NCBI GenBank assembly: GCA_907165275.2
Contig: CAJRBF020000006.1
Span: 466,287 to 530,286, forward strand
Length of the DNA: 64,000 bases
Reading direction: 5' to 3'
From: Zygaena filipendulae
Taxonomy: Eukaryota > Arthropoda > Insecta > Lepidoptera > Zygaenidae
Under the pieces are notes generated by a model that saw only the letters and a program-made list of their open reading frames with translations, was not told where the DNA came from and did no database searches. Numbering within the stretch: the first letter of the stretch is position 1; every line of letters begins with the position of its first letter. Both the position numbers and the translations under genes were made by a program. Positions 1 through 13,400 of the stretch are shown here, in pieces.

Positions 1-596
1 ATCATCAGTTCCACTTCTTCAAATTTTGCTTTTCAAAAGCAAATGAACGAATTACTATAAAAAATACCCAAATCGCTATAGGTGTGCCTATAATTTTTGA
101 AGAGTTCCCTCGATTTCTCCAAGATCCCATCATCAGATCTGGATTTGGTGGCAATGGGACCTAATTGGGAGTATACCCTTTAAACAAAAAAAGAATTTTT
201 CAAATCTGTCAACCGTCTTCGAGTAATCGGTGAACATACATTAAAAAAAAAAAAAAAAAAAAAACATACATACAATCGAACATAGAACCTCCTCCTTTTT
301 GGAAGTCGGTTAAAAAGCAAATGAACGAATTACTATAAAAAATACCCAAATCGCTATAGGTGTGCCTATAATTTTTGAAGAGTTCCCTCGATTTCTCCAA
401 GATCCCATCATCAGATCTGGATTTGGTGGCAATGGGACCTAATTGGGAGTATACCCTTTCAAACAAAAAAAGAATTTTTCAAATCGGTCCAACCGTCTTC
501 GAGTAATCGGTGAACATACATAAAAAAAAAAAAAAAAAAAAAAAACATACATACAATCGAACATAGAACCTCCTCCTTTTTGGAAGTCGGTTAAAA
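1..596 (+). repeat. Tandem copies of a non-LTR retrotransposon 3' end
   Basis: Two near-identical units of about 278 bp follow each other (unit starts near 35 and 313). Each runs from AAAAGCAAATGAACGAATTA through ATCGGTGAACATACAT, an A-tract of about 20 bases, and ends GGAAGTCGGTTAAAA. From memory this ending is very common in moth and butterfly genomes as the 3' end of an RTE-like non-LTR element; the family name is not certain. The second unit ends directly at the satellite array near 597. Small ORFs across it are chance frames. Confidence 0.7.
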
Positions 597-597
597 A

Positions 598-3500
598 TAA
601 CAAACTACGTCGCTTTTTTGGTGTTTTCGAACTGGTTTTCGCTGTTGTTTGTCTATCCGCAACCCCTAAACTCACCCCCGCATATTTATTTATTAATATT
701 TTGGTAATTTTTAATATTTCATCGACTTGGAAAAACCCGCATAGTAATTGAATTATTAATTCCGTTTTTTAAGTTATTTGGTTGTTTTTTATAAGTGTTT
801 CGTTGCTGGTCCGGCGTTGTTTAACGCTCTTTTCGTTTTCGACACCCTTCCTGGCCGCATCGGCGCAGGAATTATCCAAATTTCTGGGATTTTTGCAAAA
901 ATTTTTACTTTTCTTCAAAATTTTACGCTTTAGGGAGGTTTGGCCGCAAAGTTTTTCCTATAAAATACCTAGAGGAACATCCCCCGCGTCGATTGACACC
1001 CTCCGCGCTCGATTCCGACCGCGGCGAACTGGTTTTCGCTGTTATTTGTCTATCCGCAACCCCTAAACTCACCCTCGCATATTTATTTATTAATATTTTG
1101 GTAATTTTTAATATTTCATCGACTTAGAAAATCCGCATAGTAATTGAATTATTAATTCCGTTTTTTAAGTTATTTGGTTGTTTTTTATAAGTGTTTCGTT
1201 GCTGGTCCGGCGTTGTTCAACGCTCTTTTCGTTTTCGACACCTTTCCTGGCCGCATCGGCGCAGGAATTATCCAAATTTCTGGGATTTTTGCAAAATGTT
1301 TACTTTTCTTCAAAATTTTACGCTTTCGGGAGGTTTGGCCGCAAAGTTTTTCCTATAAAATACCTAGAGGAACATCCCCCGCGTCGATTGACACCCTCCG
1401 CGCTCGATTCCGACCGCGGCGAACTGGTTTTCGCTGTTATTTGTCTATCCGCAACCCCTAAACTCACCCTCGCATATTTATTTATTAATATTTTGGTAAT
1501 TTTTAATATTTCATCGACTTAGAAAATCCGCATAGTAATTGAATTATTAATTCCGTTTTTTAAGTTATTTGGTTGTTTTTTATAAGTGTTTCGTTGCTGG
1601 TCCGGCGTTGTTCAACGCTCTTTTCGTTTTCGACACCTTTCCTGGCCCCATCGGCGCAGGAATTATCCAAATTTCTGGGATTTTTGCAAAATGTTTACTT
1701 TTCTTCAAAATTTAACGCTTTCGGGAGGTTTGGCCGCAAAGTTTTTCCTATAAAATACCTAGAGGAACATCCCCCGCGTCAATTGACACCCTCCGCGCTC
1801 GATTCCGACCGCGGCGAAGCAAAAAAACGCCAAATTTTATTACGTCATCAGCAAATACATACCCCCCCTCCGCCCACCCGAGGCTACCTAAGTAAACGCG
1901 TGTTTGAAGCGACAATCGATATTAATATCAATAAAATAACAAACTACGTCGCTTTTTTGGTGTTTTCGAACTGGTTTTCGCTGTTGTTTGTCTATCCGCA
2001 ACCCCTAAACTCACCCCCGCATATTTATTTATTAATATTTTGGTAATTTTTAATATTTCATCGACTTGGAAAAACCCGCATAGTAATTGAATTATTAATT
2101 CCGTTTTTTAAGTTATTTGGTTGTTTTTTATAAGTGTTTCGTTGCTGGTCCGGCGTTGTTCAACGCTCTTTTCGTTTTCGACACCTTTCCTGGCCGCATC
2201 GGCGCAGGAATTATCCAAATTTCTGGGATTTTTGCAAAATGTTTACTTTTCTTCAAAATTTTACGCTTTCGGGAGGTTTGGCCGCAAAGTTTTTCCTATA
2301 AAATACCTAGAGGAACATCCCCCGCGTCGATTGACACCATCCGGCCTCGATTCCGACCGCGGCGAAGCGAAAAAACGCCAAATTTTATGACGTCATCCGC
2401 AAATACCTACCCCCTTCGCGCACCCGAGGCTACCTAAGTAAACGCGTGTTTGAAGCGACAATCGATATTAATATCAATAAAATAACAAACTACGTCGCTT
2501 TTTTGGTGTTTTCGAACTGGTTTTCGCTGTAGTTTGTCTATCCGCAACCCCTAAACTCACCCCCGCATATTTATTTATTAATATTTTGGTAATTTTTAAT
2601 ATTTCATCGACTTGGAAAAACCCGCATAGTAATTGAATTATTAATTCCGTTTTTTTAAGTTATTTGGTTGTTTTTTATAAGTGTTTCGTTGCTGGTCCGG
2701 CGTTGTTTAACGCTCTTTTCGTTTTCGACACCCTTCCTGGCCGCATCGGCGCAGGAATTATCCAAATTTCTGGGATTTTTGCAAAAATTTATACTTTTCT
2801 TCAAAATTTTACGCTTTCGGGAGGTTTGGCCGCAAAGTTTTTCCTATAAAATACCTAGAGGAACATCCCCCGCGTCGATTGACACCCTCCGCGCTCGATT
2901 CCGACCGCGGCGAAGCAAAAAAACGCCAAATTTTATTACGTCATCCGCAAATACCTACCCCTTCCGCGCACCCGAGGCTACCTAAGTAAACGCGTGTTTG
3001 AAGCGACAATCGATATTAATATCAATAAAATAACAAACTACGTCGCTTTTTTGGTGTTTTCGAACTGGTTTTCGCTGTTGTTTGTCTATCCGCAACCCCT
3101 AAACTCACCCCCGCATATTTATTGATTAATATTTTGGTAATTTTTAATATTTCATCGACTTGGAAAAACCCGCATAGTAATTGAATTATTAATTCCGTTT
3201 TTTTAAGTTATTTGGTTGTTTTTTATAAGTGTTTCGTTGCTGGTCCGGCGTTGTTTAACGCTCTTTTCGTTTTCGACACCCTTCCTGGCCGCATCGGCGC
3301 AGGAATTATCCAAATTTCTGGGAATTTTGCAAAAATGTTTACTTTTCTTCAAAATTTTACCTTTTCGGGAGGTTTGGCCGCAAAGTTTTTCCTATAAAAT
3401 ACCTAGAGGAACATCCCCCGCGTCGATTGATACCCTCCGCGCTCGATTCCGACCGCAGCGAAGCAAAAAAACGCCAAATTTTATTACGTCATCAGCAAAT

Positions 3501-6500
3501 ACATACCCCCCCTCCGCCCACCCGAGGCTACCTAAGTAAACGCGTGTTTGAAGCGACAATCGATATTAATATCAATAAAATAACAAACTACGTCGCTTTT
3601 TTGGTGTTTTCGAACTGGTTTTCGCTGTTGTTTGTCTATCCGCAACCCCTAAACTCACCCCCGCATATTTATTTATTAATATTTTGGTAATTTTTAATAT
3701 TTCATCGACTTGGAAAAACCCGCATAGTAATTGAATTATTAATTCCGTTTTTTAAGTTATTTGGTTGTTTTTTATAAGTGTTTCGTTGCTGGTCCGGCGT
3801 TGTTTAACGCTCTTTTCGTTTTCGACACCCTTCCTGACCGCATCGGCGCAGGAATTATCCAAATTTCTGGGATTTTTGCAAAAATTTTTACTTTTCTTCA
3901 AAATTTTACGCTTTAGGGAGGTTTGGCCGCAAAGTTTTTCCTATAAAATACCTAGAGGAACATCCCCCGCGTCGATTGACACCCTCCGCGCTCGATTCCG
4001 ACCGCGGCGAACTGGTTTTCGCTGTTATTTGTCTATCCGCAACCCCTAAACTCACCCTCGCATATTTATTTATTAATATTTTGGTAATTTTTAATATTTC
4101 ATCGACTTAGAAAATCCATATAGTAATTGAATTATTAATTCCGTTTTTTAAGTTATTTGGTTGTTTTTCATAAGTGTTTCGTTGCTGGTCCGGCGTTGTT
4201 CAACGCTCTTTTCGTTTTCGACACCTTTCCTGGCCGCATCGGCGCAGGAATTATCCAAATTTCTGGGATTTTTGCAAAATGTTTACTTTTCTTCAAAATT
4301 TAACGCTTTCGGGAGGTTTGGCCGCAAAGTTTTTCCTATAAAATACCTAGAGGAACATCCCCCGCGTCGATTGACACCCTCCGGCCTCGATTCCGACCGC
4401 GGCGAAGCGAAAAAACGCCAAATTTTATGACGTCATCCGCAAATACCTACCCCCTTCGCGCACCCGAGGCTACCTAAGTAAGCGCGTGTTTGAAGCGACA
4501 ATCGATATTAATATCAATAAAATAACAAATTACTTGGTTTTTTTGGTGTTTTCGAACTGGTTTTCGCTGTTGTTTGTCTATCCGCAACCCCTAAACTCAC
4601 CCCCGCATATTTATTTATTAATATTTTGGTAATTTTTAATATTTCATCGACTTAGAAAAATCCGCATTGTAATTGAATTATTAATTCCGCTGTTTAAATT
4701 ATTTGGTTGTTTTTTATAAGTGTTTCGTTGCTGGTCCGGCGTTGTTTAACGCTCTTTTCGTTTTCGACACCCTTCCTGGCCGCATCGGCGCAGGAATTAT
4801 CCAAATTTCTGGGATTTTTGCAAAAATTTTTACTTTTCTTCAAAATTTTACGCTTTAGGGAGGTTTGGCCGCAAAGTTTTTCCTATAAAATACCTAGAGG
4901 AACATCCCCCGCGTCGATTGACACCCTCCGCGCTCGATTCCGACCGCGGCGAACTGGTTTTCGCTGTTATTTGTCTATCCGCAACCCCTAAACTCACCCC
5001 CGCATATTTATTTATTAATATTTTGGTAATTTTTAATATTTCATCGACTTAGAAAATCCGCATAGTGATGGAATTATTAATTCCGTTTTTTAAGTTATTT
5101 GGTTGTTTTTTATAAGTGTTTCGTTGCTGGTCCGGCGTTGTTTAACGCTCTTTTCGTTTTCGACACCTTTCCTGGCCGCATCGGCGCAGGAATTATCCAA
5201 ATTTCTGGGATTTTTGCAAAAATGTTTACTTTTCTTCAAAATTTCACGCTTTCTGGAGGTTTGGCCGCAAAGTTTTTCCTATAAAATACCTAGAGGAACA
5301 TCCCCCGCGTCGATTGACACCCTCCGCACTCGATTCCGACCGCGGCGAAGCGAAAAAACGCCTAATGTTATTACGTCATCCGCAAATACCTACCCCTTCC
5401 GCGCACCCGAGGCTACCTAAGTAAACGCGTGTTTGAAGCGACAATCGATATTAATATCAATAAAATAACAAACTACGTCGCTTTTTTGGTATTTTCGAAC
5501 TGGTTTTCGCTGTTGTTTGTCTATCCGCAACCCCTAAACTCACCCCCGCATATTTATTTATTAATATTTTGGTAATTTTTAATATTTCATCGACTTAGAA
5601 AATCCGCATAGTGATGGAATTATTAATTCCGTTTTTTAAGTTATTTGGTTGTTTTTTATAAGTGTTTCGTTGCTGGTCCGGCGTTGTTCAACGCTCTTTT
5701 CGTTTTCGACACCTTTCCTGGCCGCATCGGCGCAGGAATTATCCAAATTTCTGGGATTTTTGCAAAATGTTTACTTTTCTTCAAAATTTTACGATTTCGG
5801 GAGGTTTGGCCGCAAAGTTTTTCCTATAAAATACCTAGAGGAACATCCCCCGCGTCGATTGACACCCTCCGGCCTCGATTCCGACCGCGGCGAAGCGAAA
5901 AAACGCCAAATTTTATGACGTCATCCGCAAATACCTACCCCCTTCGCGCACCCGAGGCTACCTAAGTAAACGCGTGTTTGAAGCGACAATCGATATTAAT
6001 ATCAATAAAATAACAAACTACGTCGCTTTTTTGGTGTTTTCGAACTGGTTTTCGCTGTTGTTTGTCTATCCGCAACCCCTAAACTCACCCCCGCATATTT
6101 ATTTATTAATATTTTGGTAATTTTTAATATTTCATCGACTTGGAAAAACCCGCATAGTAATTGAATTATTAATTCCGTTTTTTTAAGTTATTTGGTTGTT
6201 TTTTATAAGTGTTTCGTTGCTGGTCCGGCGTTGTTTAACGCTCTTTTCGTTTTCGACACCCTTCCTGGCCGCATCGGCGCAGGAATTATCCAAATTTCTG
6301 GGAATTTTGCAAAAATGTTTACTTTTCTTCAAAATTTTACGCTTTCGGGAGGTTTGGCCGCAAAGTTTTTCCTATAAAATACCTAGAGGAACATCCCCCG
6401 CGTCGATTGATACCCTCCGCGCTCGATTCCGACCGCAGCGAAGCAAAAAAACGCCAAATTTTATTACGTCATCAGCAAATACATACCCCCCCTCCGCCCA

Positions 6501-6686
6501 CCCGAGGCTACCTAAGTAAACGCGTGTTTGAAGCGACAATCGATATTAATATCAATAAAATAACAAACTACGTCGCTTTTTTGGTGTTTTCGAACTGGTT
6601 TTCGCTGTTGTTTGTCTATCCGCAACCCCTAAACTTACCCCCGCATATTTATTTATTAATATTTTGGTAATTTTTAATATTTCATC
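598..6686 (+). repeat. Satellite array, block A (12 units)
   Basis: Direct tandem array in which the anchor GTTGTTTTTTATAAGTG recurs at about 781, 1173, 1568, 2116, 2664, 3212, 3761, 4157, 4703, 5099, 5645 and 6192. Spacing is either ~547 bp (full unit) or ~396 bp (short unit). The short unit lacks about 151 bp between GCGGCGAA and CGAACTGG, so the deletion has CGAA microhomology at its ends. The unit contains a 12-bp palindrome GATATTAATATC and a TATA-like CCTATAAAATACC. The recurring 90-107 codon frames shift and break between units and are not considered genes. The block is cut at 6686 by the BEL/Pao element. Confidence 0.9.
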
Positions 6687-7438
6687 TGTGCAGGACGACC
6701 GACGTGCCCGAGACAACCGACGTCTTCATAGTATAAGCTAGGTATAAGTAATAATGTATAGCAACATAAGTATAGAAAGATTATATAGGTTTAGAGGTGC
6801 ACCTATAGTTTTAAAATAGACTAAAACTTGTATATTGAACCTTATTGCCAAGCCCATAAAAGCGGCCATCACTTTGGCAATAAAAGGTAAAGATTCTAGA
6901 AGCTTTTACGGCCACTGAATCGCATCCGCCCGCTGAGTATAGCGAGCAAAAACCGTTGGCCAATAGGAGCCACGAATAGCAGTGAGCTTGATGTCCTCGA
7001 CTCGTCATTTTTGATAGCCATTGACTGTGACCAATGGGTAAGCTTACATTAATTGAGATTGTGAAAATTAAATGAACAGAAACTGCATTTATTTCCTGCG
7101 AACACTAGCAAAACGCGCACTAGAAAAAAGTTATAAATATTAGACATTGAAATAGGAACCTTACAGTTCGCCAAATATTAGAAAGACAATGCGTCATGTA
7201 GTTCAGACAAGTTTAATTAGAATCAATTCGCGATATAGTATTTCCTAGTTAAGCTCGTTGCATACGCTAGTGGTCACGGGTATAGTGCCGCTCTGATTAG
7301 ATAGTAAAAGAGCGTTATCACTGGCATTCGCCGTTCTGATTCCTGTGTCTCCGTACCCAGTAATAGCTACGTACGAGTCAGGTGGACAGAGTAATCGTCA
7401 TACAGTCCACTTGCCCGACAGCCCATCTGGCACGTACA
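6687..7438 (+). repeat. BEL/Pao 5' LTR
   Basis: 752 bp with TG...CA ends. It matches 13590-14450 along its whole length except for the 102-bp insertion plus 7-bp duplication in the 3' copy. Confidence 0.95.
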
Positions 7439-7483
7439 TTTCTGGTCCATTCGAGCCGCGATCACGGAGAACAGCGAATCACA

Positions 7484-10400
7484 ATGCCGGTGACTCGCTC
7501 TACGAGTGGCCGTTCTCAGGCCCGGCCGGTGACGCATCGCCAGCCGCCCGCCTCACCGTCCGAAGATATAGACGCCGGAACGTCCACGCCCGTAACCGTG
7601 AGTCTTATAGAGGCGCCGACGCCGTCCACCGCCGCGATAACGTCGACCGCCGCGACTGTCACCGCTCGCCATGCCGTCGAGCGCACCGATGCGCCACAGC
7701 GCTCACAGCTGATGCTGGCCGCCGCCGTGCCACCGTCAGCTGATTCGATGCAGCCTGTTGCACCGACGCCGTCCGCCGCCGTGACGACGTCGGCCGCCGC
7801 GACTACTGCTATAGCTCGCTCGACGTCCGAGCATATAGTGCCGCAACACTCGCGTTGCCGCTTGCAACAGACGCCGGCCACCGCCGCGTCGCCGTCCGTT
7901 GCCCCCATCGGGTCAGTCGCACCGACGCCGTCCGCCGCCGAGACGCCGTCGGTCGCCGCGACGACCGCCACCGCTCACACAGCTGAGCGAACCCAGGCGC
8001 CACAGCGCCCACAGCTGCCTACCGTCCCCGCCGAGTCTGTGTTGTCCGCTAGCGACGCCTGTACCCGTCGCAGCGGCAGCAGGACGGTAAAGAAGGAGAG
8101 CAAGGCTCGTCAAGAAGCGCGCCTCCGCCTGAAGCTCGCCGCCGCTCGTCTCGCCGTCTTAGAGGCCGAGGAAGAGTTGGAATCCATCGAGAGCCACGTC
8201 GATGCCATATCCGTGGCAGAAACTAATAAAAGAGTGGGTGCGTGGCTAACAGACAGCCGGGCACATCTTTTTGATTTTACAGATGAGCCGATCGAACAAC
8301 CGCTCTCCGTGCCGCCGCCGCCCACCTCTGTGCCAACAGCGCCGCTGCAACCGCAACTGCCGTCGATCGCAGCGCCAACACTCGCCGGGCCGCCGCCACC
8401 GCCGCTGCAGCCGCCCGCCGAATCGCCGCCCGCTGGGCAACCTCCGCCCGCTGGGCAATCGCCGCCCGCAGGGCATTCGCCGCCCGCATGGGCACCACCG
8501 CCTGCCGCGCCGCTGCCGCCCGCCTGGGCGCCGCCGCCTGCCGGGCCACAGCTGCCGCCTGTTTGGGCGCCCTCGGGCGCCACCCCGCTAGCCGAGACAA
8601 ACGTGAATATGTCTCAGCTGGCCGAGGCCATCGCCCTCGCAGCCAGAGGGGGACATGCGCGCTCACGCGCATTCGCCGAACTACCGAACTACAGTGGTTC
8701 ACATCAAGAGTGGCTGCTGTTCAACGCAGCCTACAAGGACTCCAGCTCTACGTACACCGCAACCGAGAACGTCGCCCGCCTTCGCCGCAGCCTCCGCGGG
8801 AAGGCGAAAGAGGCCGTCGAAAGCCTCCTCATCTCCAACTCAAATCCAGATGAGATCATGCGGACGCTGGAGTCTCGCTTTGGTCGTCCGGACTGCATCG
8901 CCAGCACCGAGCTGGACCGCCTGCGCGCCCTGCCGCGCCCGACCGACTCGCCGCGCGACCTGTGCATCTTCGCGAGTCGGGTCACCAACTCCGTGGCAAC
9001 GCTACAGGCGCTCAACAGGCAGCAGTACCTAAACAATCCGGATATAGTTAAGGTAACGACAGATAAACTGTGCCCTAGTATCAGATATAGATGGTATCAA
9101 TATGCCAGGCCACACCGAGACCAGGAACCAGACCTCGTGACCCTGGCTCGATTCCTTGGTTTGGAGGCCGAAATGTGCGCGCCCTACGCGCAGCCCGAAC
9201 AAATATCGCCGCTGGAGCCGGCCAGCCGCCCGCCCCAGCGCCGGCCGAACCGAACGTTCGCAGCCACCGAAAATAGTGATAGTGCGAAATCAAAGTGCCC
9301 AGTTTGCAATGCCGTCGGACACACCATAGAGGTATGTAAGAAATTTAATGATTTATCTTGTGATGCCCGCTGGGACCTAGCAAAAGAGCGTAGATTATGT
9401 TTTAGATGCTTACGTGTACGAAAACGAATGCATAGTTGTAAAACTAAAAAGTGTGACCGCGATGGATGCCCACTCTCGCACCACGCGTTATTACACTCGA
9501 CGTCGCGTGCGAAAAAAGCACCGACGCAGGAAACAGAAACAGTTACAACCGCGTGCGCTCCCACTAAATTCCAGACGTATTTAAAAATAATTCCTGTGTG
9601 TGTGTCCGGACCGGCGGGAGTGGTAAACACTCACGCCCTACTCGATGACGGGTCCACTATAACTTTAGTAGATGCAGATCTCGCGCGCCAGACTGGCGCG
9701 ACCGGGCCGGTCGAGCCTCTGTTCATAGAGGCGATCGCCGGAACGAGGCTAGCTACACCGTCGTCGCAACACGTCGCCCTGCAGCTGAAAGGGAGCAGAG
9801 GCGACGCCGAGATCATGGCGCGAACCATAGACGCGCTACGCCTGTCCCCACAAGCAGTCACCGAGAGCGACTTAGCCGACTGCTTACACCTGGAGGACAT
9901 AAAGGATGAAATAAGGTATGATGACATTCAACCTAGAATATTAATCGGCCAAGACAATTGGCACCTCCTGCTGGCGTCGGAGGTCAGGAAGGGTCAGCGA
10001 CACCAGCCAGTCGCCTCCCTCACACCCCTCGGATGGGTACTCCATGGTGCACACAGCCGAACGCTAGGACAGAGAGTTCACCATGTATACCACCTGACCA
10101 CAGATGACCGCATGGACGAGCAACTAAAACATTATTTTGCTCTTGAGTCCCTTACAGTGAACCCGAAGCGTCCGGTCAATGACCCGGAGGCACGTGCGCT
10201 GCGCATCCTCGACGAGTGCACGACGGAGAAGGACGGCCGGTACGAGACTGCGCTGCTGTGGAAGCAGGACGAGCCTGCGATGCCAGGCAACAGGGAGAAC
10301 GCCCTGAGTCGGCTCCACGGCATCGAGAGGAAACTCGACCGATCGCCATCGCTGAAAGTAAGGTATGAGGAACAAATGACTGCTCTCATAGAGAAGGGTT

Positions 10401-13400
10401 ACGCTGAACCCGCACCGGCATCGTCTACGCCGAATCGAACGTGGTACTTACCACACTTTGCCGTCGTGAACCCGTTAAAACCGGAGAAACTTAGAATAGT
10501 TCACGACGCCGCTGCCAAGACGAAGGGAGTCTCCCTCAATGATCATTTGCTCACAGGTCCTGATCTGCTACAGTCACTGCCGGGAGTCATGATGCGCTTC
10601 CGGCAGCATGCCGTTGCTGTCACCGCAGATATAGCGGAGATGTTCATGCAAGTGAAGATACGCCCGTCAGACCGCGACGCGCTCCGATACCTGTGGAGAG
10701 GTAGTCGCCGCGACGGCGAGCCGCCGACAGAATACCGGATGACGTCACTCATCTTCGGCGCCACCTGCTCGCCGTCAACGGCCATCTACGTTAAGAACAG
10801 AAACGCGGTAAGATACCAAAATTTTATGCCACGGGCGACAACTGCCGTTGTCAACAATCACTACATGGACGACTACCTAGACAGTTTCGAGACCACGGCC
10901 GAGGCCGTTGAAGTGTCCAGCCAGGTGCGAGATATCCACCGACGCGGCCACTTTGACCTGCGCAAATGGGCATCGAACTCAGTCGACGTACTCGGGGCCA
11001 TTGACCCCGAAGCAGCGCAGCGACCGGCCGTCAATCTGAGCGATGGCAGCCAAATAGAAAAGGTTTTGGGTCTAGTGTGGAAGCCCCACCAAGATCAACT
11101 AGCCTTCAACCTCGACCTGGCACGCATACCAGCGAGGATAATGCAGAGTGCTGCACCAACAAAAAGAGAAGCGCTCCGTATCGTAATGTCTCTTTATGAC
11201 CCATTGGGGCTCGCATCGCCTGTAACGGTGCGAGCCAAACAAATTTTACAGGAGGTGTGGCGCCGCGGCACAGGCTGGGACGCGAAGCTGAGTCCAGACC
11301 TCGCCGAACAATGGACGCTGTGGATGGCGCATCTGCGGAACCTGAGCGCCGTCACAATCCCGAGGTGCTACCTACGCTACAGCGACGCCACATCGCTCCA
11401 GCTGCACACCTTCACAGACGCCAGTGAAGTTGCCTACGCAGCCGCCGTATACTGGCGCACCGTCACCCCGGAGGGCGAGGTAAATGTCACATTAGTACTC
11501 GCTAAGGCTCGGGTGGCACCAGTGAAGACAACTTCAATACCGCGGCTCGAGCTACAGGCCGCGGTCATGGGCAGCCGCATGGCGGCAGCTGTTATCGAGG
11601 AGCATCAACGGAAGCCAGAATCACAAACTTTCTGGACCGATAGCAAGACCGTTCTCGCGTGGCTGAGAACTGGGGCCCGCGCTTTTAAACCCTTCGTCGC
11701 CCACCGAATCGCGGCGATCGAAGATAACAGTAGACTTCCAGAATGGCGCTGGGTGCCCACCCGCATGAACGTCGCAGACGACGCCACGCGGGACGTGCCG
11801 AATGACTTCAACTCCGAGCACCGCTGGTATCGAGGGCCGGAGTTCCTGTACGACGAACCATCGGCATGGCCGATCGACCCGCCGAACGCCGCTGTCGTTA
11901 CAGGTGAGGAAAAAGTCAATAACCTTACGAACGCTGCTCGCCCTGATACGAGAGAATGCGTGCCCGACTTCAAACGATTCTCTAAATGGGAGAGGCTACT
12001 CCGAGCGACCGGCAGGGTCTTGCAGTTCATTGACCTCTGCCGCCGCCGAACCGAGGACGTCCATTACAAACGGACGTCGAAGAACAAAGAAAAGGACGGC
12101 GCCTGGAACAAGAAACCAGCCGCCTCGAAGCGCAAAGCCGCGCCAAGGGTCCAGCAGCCCGCAGCCGCGAGACAATACAAGAGTTTGTCAGCGGAGCATC
12201 TGCGTACCGCCGAGAAGCTGCTGGTGAGAGCGAGCCAACGCAGCTCGTTCCCGATGGATATCGAGTGCCTCGAAACAGGTAAGCCCATACCTACCAATAG
12301 TCGCTTATACGCACTCGCTGTGTCATTGGTCGATGGCACTATCCAACTCAAGACTCGCATTGACGCGATCGAAGACGTCCCCGAAGTCACCCGGGCGCCG
12401 CCAGTGCTGGACGGAGCACACCATCTCGCCCGCCTATACATCGAGTGGACTCACAGGCAACTGCACCACAGCGGAGTCGAGATGATCGTAAATGAGGTAA
12501 AACAGAGATATTGGGTGCTCAAATTACGCACCACCGTCCGCACGGCCCTCAAGGCCTGCAGGCCGTGCCGAATTCGGCGCAACAAACCGCCGACGCCGCC
12601 TACGGGTGATCATCCCCGAGGCCGCCTCGCGCACCACGTGAGGCCGTTCAGCTTTACCGGTGTTGATTACTTTGGCCCCCTGACCGTGACCGTTGGGCGG
12701 GGGACCCAAAAAAGATATGTTGCACTGTTCACATGTTTGACGACGCGCGCCGTTCACCTCGAGCTGGCCGCGTCCCTCTCCACCGACTCTGCGGTGATGG
12801 CCCTGCGCCGCATGATCGCGCGGCGGGGCTGTCCCACCGAAATTTGGTCTGACAACGGGACCAACCTCCATGGCGCCGAGCGCGAGCTCAGGCGGGCCGT
12901 GGACACAGCAACCGAACATGAAGCAAGCAAGAAGATGATCGCGTGGCGCTTCATCCCTCCTGGGGCCCCGTTCATGGGCGGGGCCTGGGAGCGTATGGTG
13001 CGGTCCGTGAAGACCGCCCTCTCCACGACGCTTCACGAGCGCCAGCCTCACGAAGAGGTGCTCGTGACGCTCCTCGCCGAAGCCGAGTTCACAGTAAACA
13101 GCCGGCCACTGACCCACGTGTCGGTGGACCCGGCTGACGCCGAAGCCATCACGCCGAACCACTTCCTGCTGCTCGGGTCGGCGCGCCATCCGGTGCCCGG
13201 CTCGCTCACCGACCGCGACCTGACTGGCCGGAACAGCTGGCGGGCCTCGCAGCGCCTGGCCGACCTGTTCTGGGCCAGATGGGTCAAGGAGTACCTGCCG
13301 GAGCTCCAAAACCGGCGGGAGCCCCACGGACGCGGGCTCCCCATCAAGCTGAACGACGTCGTACTCATCGCCGACGGCTCGCTACCACGAAATGCGTGGC

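Noticed and set aside
209..675. Minus-strand frames with FFFFFF runs
   Set aside because: They cross A-tracts of the retrotransposon 3' end and are not conserved as proteins.
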